NCBI RefSeq assembly: GCF_022581195.2 | Contig: NC_061458.1 | Span: forward strand, 2,294,001-2,358,000 | Source: Helicoverpa zea | Taxonomy: Eukaryota; Arthropoda; Insecta; Lepidoptera; Noctuidae | Direction of reading: 5' to 3' | DNA: 64,000 nucleotides | Shown here: positions 41,798 to 56,900 of the stretch, one piece after another | Numbering within the stretch: the stretch's first letter is position 1 | Layout of the letters: each line of letters begins with the position of its first letter | Translations under genes and position numbers: made by a program | Notes under the pieces: model-generated | Database searches by the model: none | What the model was told of the DNA's origin: nothing | Seen by the model: the letters and a program-made list of their open reading frames with translations, nothing else

Positions 41798-44700
41798 TCC
41801 TACATCCTACATCCTACATCCTACATCCTACATATATTATGAACGTGAATGTTTGTGAGAATGTATGGATGTATGTTTGTTATTTAATCACGCAAAAACG
41901 GCTGAACCGATTTGGTTGAAATTTGGTATGTAGATAGGTTATACCCTGGATTAACACATAGGCTACTTTTTATCCCGGTCAACAGGGATAAACCGTATTT
42001 TATTAATATTTTGTTAAATTAGTATAGACGGCCTCTTTTGAGTTTTGCTGTTTCTTTTTCTGAATCCTGTTTTTTTTTTGTTTTTAGGGTTCCGTACCCA
42101 AAGGATAAAACGGGACTCTATTGTTTTCGCTCCTCTGTCTGTCCGTCCGTCCGTCCATCCGTCTGTCCGTCCGTCTGTCACCAGGCTGCATCTAAGGAAC
42201 CGTGATAGTTAGAGAGCTAAAATTTTCACAGATGATGTATTTTTATTGCCGCTATAACAACAAATACTGAAAACTAGAATGTAATAAATATTTTGGGGGG
42301 CTCCGATACAATAAACGTGATTTTTTTGTCAGATTTATAAATAATGGTACGGAACCCTTCGTGCGCGAGTCTGACTCGCACTTGGCCGGTTTTTTTGATT
42401 TGTACGCAGGTTTCTATCCTTTTATCATGGATGCTGTCATAGATTTAGAAACCCACTACCGTTTGATAGATAGGCAATACGTGACACATAATTTTATGCG
42501 ATAAGAGTTCAAAAACTGACCACTGTAGAGGCATGTAGCTGACCCCCGAATGTGTTAAAGACAAATTTTAGTAACAAAACAAGCGATACTTTGAAAAATG
42601 TTTAACATTTTCTATGAATTGATTCCAAAACTTAAGAAACGCTATAAATATTAATACGTAACTCTAAATACTATAACTTCTACATAAAAAAGTGTGTTTC
42701 GTTTTTGGTTTCACCAGAAATCATCTAATGGTCGATCTATCTACTGTTATCTATATCTATTGACAAATATGGCTGTCATACTGCGCTTTGTCTGTCAGGG
42801 CCATTGGAATTTAACGAAATTCTCCATAATCCGAATTTTGCGGATATATGTTGTCGATTCAAAATCAATATTTCTTTATGTTTTGTTATTCATACCTATA
42901 AGGTTTCGATCGAGTCTACCGTACTCCTTGACAAAATCTTACTTATTTATAAATGTCAAAGTTTGTGAGAATGTATGGATGTATGTTTGTTATTCAATCA
43001 CGCAAAAACGGCTAGACAGATTTGATTCAAATTTGGTATGTAGATAGGTGATACCCAGGATTAACATATAGGCTACTTTTTATCCCGGTCAACAGGGGTA
43101 AAATTATTCAGCCACGGTCAAAGCGACTCCATCTGTGGTATATAAAATACAACAAAGACAAAGCAGCCAGGTGGAAAGACATTAGCGGACCATTAATTAA
43201 TTATCATGTAAAGTCATAGATGCAGTTGTGCATTTTTTCATAAACAAATTGAGCTGGGGTTTTATATTAGCTTATCTTCCATTAATGTGGAGGCTTAAAG
43301 CAACTTACGTTAAATGAGTAGTACCTATTAAGTAGACCTTAAATATTTTTTTGTGTGGTGCAAAACATGTAACGCTTATGGATCCTAAAAGAAAGGAGAA
43401 AGATCTGTCTCTCGCAAGCACTGCTAAGCGTGAGTTTAAGTTTCTGTAGCTTTAGAGACAAGCCCAGACACAAAGTGCACATTAAAGAAATGAGAGCTTC
43501 CTCGATTGAATACCATACGCACGTAAAATGCTTTATCGCCCCTGAAAACGTACAAATTACGCGCCGCATACCAGAGACATATGTATGTACTTACTTTCAA
43601 CTTCTGATCACAAATACACTGTTCTCGATTATGAATAGTCACAATCAGACCCGAGCTGAGTCTAAAAAAGCACCTTTTATATATCTACGTTTACATAATT
43701 GATATCATTCAGTTACAAAGACTTGCTATAAAACGTGTTTTCGTTAAATGTACTATTATTTTTTTGAAAACATATATTCCCAACTCTGATCTCATGGAGA
43801 TGGTGTCCGACTATCACCACTGTGTGGACTGTGCGAACTATCGTACCCGGCCCAGGTTTAAGCCATGGTCTGGGGCGAGAAGAAATGGGATGAAAAAGAA
43901 TGAGGCGGCGGAACGATTGAAAATTCCCACTGCGGTAAGAAACCACGGGAGCCGATTCCCGGCCACCATAGGCGTGGGCGATGAGTTTTGAGTGGGTCGT
44001 CGACCATCCGGCTCCTAGGAGACCCGTCTCTAACATGCCCATGTCAGCGATGCGCGTTATTTCACGCGCCCCTTTAGGAGATTCTGCAAACCCCAGTGAG
44101 GCCCACCAGAGCCAAAGCCTAACACTCCCTCACGCTGCACCCAATGCTGCATTGCTCAATGCACAGAAGACTGCATTCTCTAATGAACAAGTCAAACTAA
44201 TGGCTGAGAATAACGTAACTTTCCAGGATGCCATGCAACGTGTTGCACATACCTACCCAGGCCTTTGGGAGCTTGGTAATCCTTTTCTCCACCTTCACAA
44301 AAACACATAGGAAGTGGTGAAGGGGTTTTGTGGGCTGTCTTTTGTTTTTGCTGAATTATCAGCCTAATTTGAATAAACGTTTTTAAGTTTTTTTCACTTG
44401 AGTTTTATGGTACATGAACAAATTAGAATAGTAATGAATTAGTTTTGGTCGCGGGGACTTGGAGGTTTTCAGAACGTATTTACCAACTCTTAGTGGTCAT
44501 CCTGCACACCCGCTTCTCTAACTATATTTGCAGGATCAACAAGATTGTTTTAGTTTGTTATATTAACTACGCTACTATAGCCCGCTGTCGAAGAATCTTT
44601 TTACATCAATTCTGGAGAAGCTACATAATTATTAGCGTGTACACAGCCTTATGTTTGCTGGCTGCACCAAGAAGTGACAAATTGCGAGCGCACATTTTGA

Positions 44701-45414
44701 CAAAAAAAACTGCAGGCCTCAAGTACGAACACATGAATTGGATTCTCACAGATATTGGCCTGTTCGTGAACTAATTCAAACATTTCGGTGGAATCCCAAC
44801 TTAACATAGTGAGTGAGTGCACAGAAAATCCTCAAGTGTTTCCCCTTGTAGTGAAACTATGCGCCTGCCTGATGACTACGTCATCATCTACCCAGCTATT
44901 CCCCAATTATGTGGTTGTTGGCTTCCAGTCAAACCGAATCTGTTTGAGTACCAATAGTATACTTGAAGTGACTACCTACATGATGTCCTCAACCCAGTGA
45001 ACTGGACACCACGTTATCCATGGTAAGACTGTTTGACAGACTTTCTGGCTTCTGATAAGTTGCAGTTGCTGCAGAAAATGCACAAATGACAGCTTTATCA
45101 GACCTTTGTATCCTGTGAGAATTACTTACGCCCCATACTTACGTAATCATTTTCCAAATCGGTTGACTAGGTCCAGAGATTTCCACAACGTCACAAACTT
45201 TACTTCGTTTATTTAAATATAAAGGTCACACATGAGAGACGACGGCAGATAGAAGAGTATGGAAGGAGAAAACATATTAACGACATCAAATAGAATTGGG
45301 ATAAGGGCAGGGGGATGATGATGATGATAAATGGCCACACATACATATACCGGATAAATAGTATTTTGACAATTCTATATTGCCCACGCAGACGAAGTCG
45401 CGGGCAACAGCTAG
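41798..45414 (+). mobile_element. H2, chimeric middle Helitron-like copy
   Basis: It has the same termini and modules as H1. From its 5' end to 43057 it carries H3 alleles at about 16 sites where H1 differs (including the 9-bp TATAAATAT at 42642-42650). From 43257 to its 3' end it carries H1 alleles at about 20 sites where H3 differs. One private base is seen (C at 43223; G in H1 and H3), and it falls inside the switch interval. Confidence 0.9.
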
Positions 45415-48035
45415 TAGGTAATAAAGTTATTAATTTTTAAAAGGACATGTTTTGTAAAATTTTAATTGAATAATTGAAATAACTACGGTAGAATTTTAAT
45501 CCTGTCACTGTCCTGCAGTACAGTGCCTGATAATTTACACAATGAATATTTTATAACTGTCATTTACGCAAATGAAAGAACGTAACGCGACTGTTTTTCT
45601 CTTAGAGCAATTAACTTACAGGAGACGCCATTGTCTTCTATTCTGCAATAGGTAGGAGATCGCCTCTCTTAGTAGTGTCACTTAGTTTATGTTAGTGTTT
45701 GTCAATTACTCATGCTTTAAAATGTCATCGAACAACAATAGGAACAATGCATGAGTACACTCTCAGTATCTGTTGCAATGCCTCGCTCCCCATGCTAAAA
45801 TTAATAGGCTTGCGTGTAGGGATTTGATCTGATGATGATTCCAGTAGGTTCAATGCTCTAAGTACGCGACTGTTTTGCTGGTGATTTTAAAATGGCGGCC
45901 TTATCAATATGCACGGTACTTTCGTTAAGCACTGATACATTGCGTGGTATTGAGTTGTCGATTAATAAAAATGCCTTTTTGAGTGTCCGTGAATTGCGGA
46001 AATTAAAATGTTGATAAATCATTTTTTCTTTTTGATTCTGTTGTGAGGTATGTTGATATAAATTTGTTATTTTTATTTAATGAAGAATATTTGTTGTTTG
46101 AGTGCGATAGAAGTTATAATATTGTACATAATTGTAATTTTATCAATTACACTATCATCATCTGTCTACCTGGAAGAATGAGCTCGTAACCGGGTGCAGC
46201 TTGACTTTATTTATGTCACGTGGAGCGACTGCCTATCTGACCTCCTCAAACTAGTTACTTGGGCAACTTGATAGCCCCTGGTAAGACCTGTTACTCAGCC
46301 ATGAACTCCTCCAATCAATTCTAGTCAAATTAGTATCTATGTATAATAGTTGATCGACGAATCAAAAGTTTTAATAAAAAAGGTTAAGAAAAAGGATCTT
46401 GAAAATCTAGAGAAATAAGATAGATAATTTTAAAAATGTATGCAGCACAAAAAATAACAGACACAAATTAAAGAAGTGTACCAAGAATAAAAAATTTTGT
46501 GGGTACTCAATACAAATTACCATGACATTCATTTAGGGTACCTAAATAACTAATCTGAAACAGTGCAGTTTTCAAAATATACCTATTTGGATTGAGAGAA
46601 AAATAATGATATAGAAAACAATAGACTAAAACAATGTGCCATTCACACGTTTTAGCTAATACGATAAGCGATCGCGTGTGTGCTCCATTGATTTAGAAAC
46701 AAAATGGCGACTGTTTGAAGTACAAACGATCCTTGTTCCACATTTTTCTGTGCATTAATGAATCTCTCCATATGTCGTTTGGAAATCGGTTCGTTAGTAT
46801 GTATGGATGGAAAAAAAGATTATTATAATGTGGGGAATTTTTAAGTTACTGCTCTACGAGAAAAGTAGCAGAGAGTGCTCGTTCGCTATTAGATATTCTA
46901 TTTAGGAACTTAACATTGGTGAAATAAATGTATGTTTAGGGCATAAGTATCTATGTAAAATATTGATTCGTTATTGATATCGTCGGCTATGTTGTATGCA
47001 CATAAATATTTATAGGTACAGCTTCTGCAGTTTCTTTAAGTTAAATACTTGACTTTTGTTTCTTTCGATGTAGTGAGGCACTTTTGTTATTTCACTTCAC
47101 AATTTCGCATTTTCGCTTTGAAGGAGGTACGAACTAATATGATTTTGATTATAGCCTGCTATATCTTTTACCTATGATGTTATATGTAGTAAACTCAAGG
47201 AAAGTGTCGAATACATTATTGTCTCCCATCTCCCACTGATGACGAAAAAAAAAACAAATGAAGGATTAATTATTTCCACACCTTGGTCTACAGCTGTCAT
47301 GCTGTCTCTACCCAATGGTCAAACATTCGCAATCAGTGAAAACTGGTGTGTTTGCCGTGAGCGCGAATAAATTGGAGGCGCACAGTTCAAGCCGCGGAGC
47401 AAGGAAAGCTTGGAAATGCCGTAAGGCAGGTAGGTCAAGCGCCTTTTTAACCGACTTCCCAAAAAGGAGGAGGTTATCAATTCGGCCGGTATGTTTTTTT
47501 TTTTTTTTTTTTCTATGTATGTACATCGATTACTCCGAGGTTTATAGACCGATTTACGTGATTCTTTTTTTGTTCGACTCGGAATAGCTGCCAGTTGGTC
47601 CCATAGTCATCAGGTCAGGATCTGATGATGGAAACCCTGAGAAATCGAGGGCAACCTTCGAAAGTTGTAGGCATACATAGGGTAAAAACTTGACACTCAG
47701 GTGTACGCTTAAAAGCACTATTCAACTGTGAAGATTTGGAGCTGATCTGATGATGGAAACCAGAGAGGGTCGAGGGAACTCGACAACTGAATATGTAAAC
47801 TACCTCGTGTTTGGGCTTAAATTATTTGTATTGACAAGACCTTTGCAACAGTGAAGGTTTGGAGCTGACCTGATGATGGAGACCAGAGAAAGTAAGTCGA
47901 GGGAACTCGACAACTGAATATGTAAAATACCTCGTATTTGGACTTATATTCTTTGTATTGATGAGAACTTCTCACTTGTATGGATAGTGACAACTATTCG
48001 TATCACTGAAAAGCTTTAAATAAAAAACTTTTTTA

Positions 48036-48230
48036 CAAAAAAATTAAACCGACTTCCCAAAACACTAAAAAGCAAAAAAAAAAAACTATTTTTAGGTGCA
48101 TCGGCCTAGAAGTCGGTGGCAAAATTAACTTAGTAACATCCATTAGACACCGACTTCTAGGCCGATGCACCTAAAAATAGTTTTTTTTTTTTGCTTTTTA
48201 GTGTTTTGGGAAGTCGGTTTAATTTTTTTT
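48036..48230. repeat. Near-perfect ~82-bp hairpin, S2
   Basis: Duplicate of 35845-36039, with the same arms and loop. Confidence 0.92.
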
Positions 48231-51200
48231 GTAGGTCAAATACGTATGGTGGGCATAATCAAAATGATAAGTGAACTAATAAGATACCATAAAGCAGGTA
48301 GGTCAGGCGCGTTCTGCTAGTTCAAATTCGTACATGAGCAAAACGATCAGTTATGTGTGAACTAATGAGGCATTCGGGTTCTTTGATACATCTGTCAACG
48401 ATTTTTGGTATTACAACAAGTAGTCAGGTCTAAAGGCGTATAAGAGCGAAAATAGTAAAGTTCTCGTCTCAAGTTCACCCGCTTTGTGACGCGTTACTTT
48501 TCTTAGAAGATTTTCCGTTATAGCACCTCCGCTAGTCATTTTGTTCTCCACGGTTCAAGCCGGCTCACGGCGATACCGGGAGAATCGGCTTTAATTGTCC
48601 AGTACGTATTGATCGCTTAAAATGAGTGACGGGTTTTTATTTTGTTTTATTAATTGTTAATTGTGTTGTTCTATTATGGTTTTTTTGTTGAGGGGCACAT
48701 AGGCGAGTTAGTGTTTGTTGTCAGAACGATTGCACTCAAAACTCCGTGTAAAACAATGACAATTGTTTTCAAGTTGTTGTTAAAAAAACTCTCACTACTC
48801 ATCTTTTGGAGATTTTTTGTCAATAAATAATTCATATTTTTCAGAAACCAGAATTTGAATAAAAAACAGAGAATTTACTGTCGCCTACATCGACATTTAA
48901 GACTGTTCTAAAAATCCAAAATTGAAAATTAAAGCCTTCATCCCATAACAGAATATTGCAGCCATAAATAAACGTTATTTACGAAATCGACTGGGAAAGT
49001 CTGTTTTGCAAGTTCGCTCAAAAAAAGGGAAAATTAGAGTTCAGAAACGATTTTACGTGCAAAGAGGATTAAGCCAGTGGGAATGCTGGAATCGGCTGCA
49101 TTTCGACACTCCTCGATATAGACAGATGTCTACACTGTGAACGTTTAACAGTGAATCAACTTTGTATTTTTAAATACAATTTTAATGTTGGTAGGTACAT
49201 TTTTACTTTAATAATTTTACCAGGGAACATTTTCCTAACAAGTTTTCCCACAAGGTCTTGTATAAACTGTGTTTCTACTACGGAAAGAAAGCAACACGAC
49301 GTTTTCTCACAAGAAATAAAATTGCCAATATTGGTTCAGGAAATAACGCAATGATTTCACGATACAGCAATTCCCTCTTCACCCCATACCTCATAGCAAT
49401 CACACCAAACAAATAAATTTCACAGACCACCTAATTTCACACGTTTCCCTTCGACCCGTACCTACTCAATAATTTCAGAGCACGGTGGGGCACGGTCGCT
49501 TTCCAGCTAGGGCGGTGTCGAAGCACGGTTCCTATACTTCGATACGAAACCGATGGCCGACTAAAACCCCAGAGAGTCAAGTTATGGAGGGAGGCAGGAT
49601 TCAATAAAGAATTGAAATGTATTTTCCGTTAGAATTGTTTCTTGCGTGCTGGGAATACAACCGTGCGTGATTACTATGCCGAATGAGCGATTGTTTTCTT
49701 AATACCGCACCGATATTGCTCCGGTATTGGTATGGAATAAATTATTTAATGCGGTGTGTCGTATTAATTTGAGTTGGGGTTCCGTGGCGTGAAGTGTTCG
49801 TTGTCGGTGGGTGATTGATTAATTGCGAATATTATGGAGGCTGTTTAATCAAATGTTAATTCAGATCGTGGTGTTTATTGCAGCGTGAGCCAGTATGTAG
49901 GTCAATGTGGTAAATCAATGATAAAGTCATAGAAAACATGTTACAATTGTGCATTTCAAAAAATGGCTTATATCAATTCTCCGCGATGAGTATGAATCTC
50001 GCTATTGTCAATTTCCACACCAAAAATCAGAGAAGGCCGAGGGAAAGTAAGATAAATTAATACCATGTCTTATACATTTGTATATCTCAGCTCGATTTAA
50101 TGTGTGGTCACCTCAAAAACCACAATATTATGTTAGACAGATATCCTAATCTCCTCTAGACCTTGTAGTTAGCCCAACTTGTTCTGATTGATGTATTTCT
50201 CAGTAACCTACCAGGGTTCAGTACTCAAGTAATGTATGGAAATTAATCATTGAGGATCTCGGCCGTCCGTTCATTATTTCTGAATATCTTTAAGTCTATT
50301 TTCTTGATGGCTTAAAAGATAATTGAGTGCCAGTCATAATGGAGGGTTCTTTTAATAACTTAGCTTTTGATAAATGTTGTTTTATAAAATGTTTGCTTAT
50401 TTTTTTTTAATGAAAATGGAAGCTTTTCTTTAACATACAAATTATTGCGCCTGTCTTTGTGTACCTACTGGTGATTTGTTTTTTTATTGTGATCAAAGAG
50501 TTCTGTATTATTTGTGGTAGGTATTCCCAAATCATCATTGTATGCAATAAGTGAGAGAGAGGTAAGCTTTCTATTTCATACATGAATAACCAGTAACCAA
50601 CCAGTGTTGCAACATTCTTCAAAAAAAAGGAGGCAATAAAAACAAAACACGAACCAGCAATTCCTTCCTTATTCAAGCTTTAAACAGCCATAAATCTAAA
50701 CAATGCACGCCGATTCCCGCCAGCTTCATTAGGCTGAATAAACAACCATGCTAATGTCAATAGACAATTTATGAGAACTGTGTGCATGAATCCTTAATGC
50801 AATCCGATTCTTTACGGCTGCCCGCTCAACCCACCACTTTAATTACTTCGTATTTTAATTCTACATGTAATATTCACTGTGGCAACATTTTTATTGGTTT
50901 CCCGCGTTTTCTTTCGTTTTTATGTTTACAATTTAAATGTGGAACTTGGATATGGAGGTTTCAAATTCTTTATTCAATTTTCTTTGCGTAAACAAATGAA
51001 GTAATTTCGTGTGGCTACTTTTTGGAAGTTTTTTTATGATGTTATGAGATGAAATCAGATGAAATGAAGCTTTGCAGGTAAACTAAGGGAAAGCAAGGTT
51101 TATTTATATTTCTCATTTATCATTGGTTTCTACTAAAATGAAAAAAAGTTAACGTTATAGAATAATACAGGTATAACTATTGAGAACCTCTGTGTCAGAT

Positions 51201-52902
51201 GGAGAGATCATGAAAATACTTAAAAAAATTATAGCTACCTATTCTCAGACAATTTGGTTTACACATTATCGATCATTTTTTAGTTACGAAACTATGTTAA
51301 GTGTTGGAAAAGTCAGAAAGGTCATTTCATTAAGTCATGTCTATTCATATTAATACTTAGTGATTTTTTGCGTTAGAAGTTTTGTTATCGATGTGGTTAT
51401 TTTCGTCTTTCACAAGTTATTTTGTACCATATTAATGAAATAGTTTTTAGACTTCTAGACACTACTCCATTATGTCTTAATTCTGTCATTTGTTTTATTT
51501 CAAAACATAATTGGTAATTAACTTTAATTTGCTTTCAAGTTGGAACAATTATTTACCAAAAGAACATTAGAATTATGTCTCCATATCCATTATAATTATA
51601 TCATTTACGCTTAGTGTGTTGCTCTATTTCATTGATAAGTTTATTAGTTTATCAAATTATTTGAGGAGCTCGTGAGTGGCTAAGTAAAAGCAGCAAGGGT
51701 AGGCTACATCACATGGCGCGGATGGGTGACCATCTTGTCATGATAAATGCCTCCGTATTTTTTGGTCGTTAGACTAGAAGCCGAACCCACCATTGTTAGG
51801 AAAAGGCTAGGCAGATGATTGTATAAAAACAATGAAGTAATTATACTTTTATTCAGTTGAGGGTAAATGGGGATAAATAAGTATTCCCATGTAGGTACTC
51901 TAAACTGTACAATAAACGAATGATAATAAAATAAACAAAAGACATCAACTACCCAACTAATAAAATAAAGCAGGAACTCAAACTCATTCATTAAGTGGTA
52001 CTCAAAACCATACTCCAATTTGATAGAGACTCCTTCCCACGGTTCTATTTACGAGTAGTTCCGGTCAAACAGCGCATCAAAACAAGTGCAAATGCACTGC
52101 ATTTCATACGTGGCCCCACATTAATGTGCGCATCCTTACGAACAAAGGAAAATAACTAAGAGCTTTTAAGTCACTGGAATCGCCTCGAGTTCTCTACGTA
52201 TGTGAAAAATTGGTCATATACGCGCGCGTCAGCAACTTTTAGATTACCTCTGACAAAATTGACACGAACATAGTGAGATCATCATCATCTGCCTAGCCTT
52301 TTCCTAACTATGTTGGGGTCGACTTCCAGTCAGCAACCAGATGCGGCTGAGTACCGTTTTACTACGAGCGACAGCCTATCTGACCTCTTCTACCAAGTTA
52401 CGCGGGCAACCCAATACCCCTTGGTGAGACTGGATGTCACCAGTAACGACTGCAAAAGATGTACAAATGACGAGCTGGACCTACAGTTTTTCGTATTTTT
52501 ACAACAAGCATAAGTAATGATATACTAAATACGTAAGTGTCCTTACATACGAGTATTACCGGAATGGTATTAGTAGAAGTGAAAGCACGTAATACCGTTT
52601 CCAGTTACTTAAATTATCAAAGCTAACTAAAGACATACATACTTCATGCAGCGTGGAGGACAAAATGGACCAATTGTTTTACCTCAACGAGCCTTTTGTG
52701 GGCACAAACAAAGTGTGCCCAGTTGCGTGCCTTAATTAATTTATAAAGGCGCTTTGAAGCTGCCTTTTGGATGAGGACGCGAATTCGGCATGTTGGAGAA
52801 ATTGTTTTACTAAGAAGAGGATGGGGATGGGAGTATTGGTATGTTTTAATGATAGAATGTTGATTTTGTTTTTGAGAGTACTTTAGTGCGTAAGTATGTG
52901 GG

Positions 52903-53135
52903 CTATAGTTCGGCCATTCAGAGAATGCGTTCCTGACACGTCGCGATTGAACTGACGACGTAACTTTGCAATGGCGTTGCAGTTACGATAAAAATATTTT
53001 TGCTGGTTGTTTACCGTTTTAACAATTGAGGAGCATTAAAACAACATTATTATATCAATAATCAATGAATGTAGTTACGTCGTCAGTTCAATCGCGACGT
53101 GTCAGGAACGCATTCTCTGAATGGCCGAACTATAG
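52903..53135. mobile_element. MITE with perfect 62-bp TIRs, S2
   Basis: Duplicate of 40712-40944. Confidence 0.9.
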
Positions 53136-53988
53136 TTGTAGATAAAGCCGAAGAGTTTGTTTCCTAGAACAATCGAAGGAACAAATTGTAAAAATCTTTC
53201 AGATTTAGACAACCTATTTATCACTAAAGGCTACTTATACTTTTATTCGCGTCCATGAAGTAGTAGTTATAGCGTGTTAATGTAGAAATGAAAGAAGAAA
53301 GAAAGAAATATATTATTATGAAAAGTGAGTATCTAAGCAGAGTCTTAAGTAGTTATAACATAAGTTTTGCTTTCAAAGATTTCTTCCTTTCTTCACTGCG
53401 TATCACATAAATCATGCTTTTCCTTCCACATTCAATCTGCCGTGTAATAAATATGAAAACACGGCATGTATCTGTTTGACATTACCAGTATGGATTCGTA
53501 GCTTCCCGTCATAAACCCTGGCCGGACCACCACTTGTAACTTCTGCCGGACACTTTAAGGAGTGTATTTACGTTCGTTTAGCACGCAATCGCTTTGGTCA
53601 ACATTCCATACTTTGTGGATAGATTTTTGGTTGTTAAAATGAGTTTGAAAATGGAAATTATTGGTGTTTGGACAGGAATAGACAGCATTGGATGAAAAGT
53701 ACTGTAGGACCGGGAGATCACTCGTTTGCTCAAATGAAAAACTTTATTGTACGAGCTCGGGAGGTGAAGTGACATACTTTAGTATAAAATCCTAATCTAT
53801 TCTTTTTCATACAATGAATTGAAGAATTAATATAATAAATGAATTGTGAAGGGTGGGCGTTTTGGGGGCTGTCTTATGTAATTTTTTTTTCTGACGTTCG
53901 AAAAGTGCTGTTTTGCAGCCAAGTTTGAATAAATGAGTTTTGATTTTGATTTTGAATTTAAGATGATTGTCCGGGCAGTACCAAAATA

Positions 53989-56900
53989 TCCTACATCCTA
54001 CATCCTACATCCTACATCCTACATATATTATGAACGTGAATGTTTGTGAGAATGTATGGATGTATGTTTGTTATTTAATCACGCAAAAACGGCTGAACCG
54101 ATTTGGTTGAAATTTGGTATGTAGATAGGTTATACCCTGGATTAACACATAGGCTACTTTTTATCCCGGTCAACAGGGATAAACCGTATTTTATTAATAT
54201 TTTGTTAAATTAGTATAGACGGCCTCTTTTGAGTTTTGCTGTTTCTTTTTCTGAATCCTGTTTTTTTTTTGTTTTTAGGGTTCCGTACCCAAAGGATAAA
54301 ACGGGACTCTATTGTTTTCGCTCCTCTGTCTGTCCGTCCGTCCGTCCATCCGTCTGTCCGTCCGTCTGTCACCAGGCTGCATCTAAGGAACCGTGATAGT
54401 TAGAGAGCTAAAATTTTCACAGATGATGTATTTTTATTGCCGCTATAACAACAAATACTGAAAACTAGAATGTAATAAATATTTTGGGGGGCTCCGATAC
54501 AATAAACGTGATTTTTTTGTCAGATTTATAAATAATGGTACGGAACCCTTCGTGCGCGAGTCTGACTCGCACTTGGCCGGTTTTTTTGATTTGTACGCAG
54601 GTTTCTATCCTTTTATCATGGATGCTGTCATAGATTTAGAAACCCACTACCGTTTGATAGATAGGCAATACGTGACACATAATTTTATGCGATAAGAGTT
54701 CAAAAACTGACCACTGTAGAGGCATGTAGCTGACCCCCGAATGTGTTAAAGACAAATTTTAGTAACAAAACAAGCGATACTTTGAAAAATGTTTAACATT
54801 TTCTATGAATTGATTCCAAAACTTAAGAAACGCTATAAATATTAATACGTAACTCTAAATACTATAACTTCTACATAAAAAAGTGTGTTTCGTTTTTGGT
54901 TTCACCAGAAATCATCTAATGGTCGATCTATCTACTGTTATCTATATCTATTGACAAATATGGCTGTCATACTGCGCTTTGTCTGTCAGGGCCATTGGAA
55001 TTTAACGAAATTCTCCATAATCCGAATTTTGCGGATATATGTTGTCGATTCAAAATCAATATTTCTTTATGTTTTGTTATTCATACCTATAAGGTTTCGA
55101 TCGAGTCTACCGTACTCCTTGACAAAATCTTACTTATTTATAAATGTCAAAGTTTGTGAGAATGTATGGATGTATGTTTGTTATTCAATCACGCAAAAAC
55201 GGCTAGACAGATTTGATTCAAATTTGGTATGTAGATAGGTGATACCCAGGATTAACATATAGGCTACTTTTTATCCCGGTCAACAGGGGTAAAATTATTC
55301 AGCCACGGTCAAAGCGACTCCATCTGTGGTATATAAAATACAACAAAGACAAAGCAGCCAGGTGGAAAGACATTAGCGGACCATTAATTAATTATCATGT
55401 AAAGTCATAGATGGAGTTGTGCATTTTTTCATAAACAAATTGAGCTGAGGTTTTATATTAGCTTATCTTCCATTAATGTGGAGGCTTAAAGCAACTTACG
55501 TTAAATGAGTAGTACCTATTAAGTAGACCTTAAATATTTTTTTGTGTGGTGCAAAACATGTAACGCTTATGGATCCTAAAAGAAAGGAGAAAGATCTGTC
55601 TCTCGCAAGCACTGCTAAGCGTGAGTTTAAGTTTCTGTAGCTTTAGAGACAAGCCCAGACACAAAGTGCACATTAAAGAAATGAGAGCTTCCTCGATTGA
55701 ATACCATACGCACGTAAAATGCTTTATCGCCCCTGAAAACGTACAAATTACGCGCCGCATACCAGAGACATATGTATGTACTTACTTTCAACTTCTGATC
55801 ACAAATACACTGTTCTCGATTATGAATAGTCACAATCAGACCCGAGCTGAGTCTAAAAAAGCACCTTTTATATATCTACGTTTACATAATTGATATCATT
55901 CAGTTACAAAGACTTGCTATAAAACGTGTTTTCGTTAAATGTACTATTATTTTTTTGAAAACATATATTCCCAACTCTGATCTCATGGAGATGGTGTCCG
56001 ACTATCACCACTGTGTGGACTGTGCGAACTATCGTACCCGGCCCAGGTTTAAGCCATGGTCTGGGGCGAGAAGAAATGGGATGAAAAAGAATGAGGCGGC
56101 GGAACGATTGAAAATTCCCACTGCGGTAAGAAACCACGGGAGCCGATTCCCGGCCACCATAGGCGTGGGCGATGAGTTTTGAGAGGGTCGTCGACCATCC
56201 GGCTCCTAGGAGACCCGTGTCTAACATGCCCATGCCAGCGATGCGCGTTATTTCACGCGCCCCTTTAGGAGATTCTGCAAACCCCAGTGAGGTCCACCAG
56301 AGCCAAAGCCTAACACTCCCTCACGCTGCACCCAATGCTGCACTGCTCAATGCACAGAAGACTGCATTCTCTAATGAACAAGTCAAACTAATGGCTGAGA
56401 ATAACGTAACTTTCCAGGATGCCATGCAACGTGTTGCACATACCTACCCAGGCCTTTGGGAGCTTGGTAATCCTTTTCTCCACCTTCACAAAAACACATA
56501 GGAAGTGGTGAAGGGGTTTTGGGGGCTGTCTTTTGTTTTTGCTGAATTATCAGCCTAATTTGAATAAACGTTTTTAAGTTTTTTTCACTTGAGTTTTATG
56601 GTACATGAACAAATTAGAATAGTAATGAATTAGTTTTGGTCGCGGGGACTTGGACGTTTTCAGAACGTATTTACCAACTCTTAGTGGTCATCCTGCACAC
56701 CCGCTTCTCTAACTATATTTGCAGGATCAACAAGATTGTTTTAGTTTGTTATATTAACTACGCTACTATAGCCCGCTGTCGAAGAATCTTTTTGCATCAA
56801 TTCTGGAGAAGCTACATAATTATAAGCGTGTACACAGCCTTATGTTTGCTGGCTGCACCAAGAAGTGACAAATTGCGAGCGCACATTTTGACAAAAAAAA

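Larger units (their letters stand above)
45415..53988. repeat. S2, second copy of the duplicated segment
   Basis: Same contents as S1 at +12192 (before the poly-T) or +12191 (after). Poly-T is 19 at 47494-47512. Reading along, I found no other difference, but this was by eye. Confidence 0.85.
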
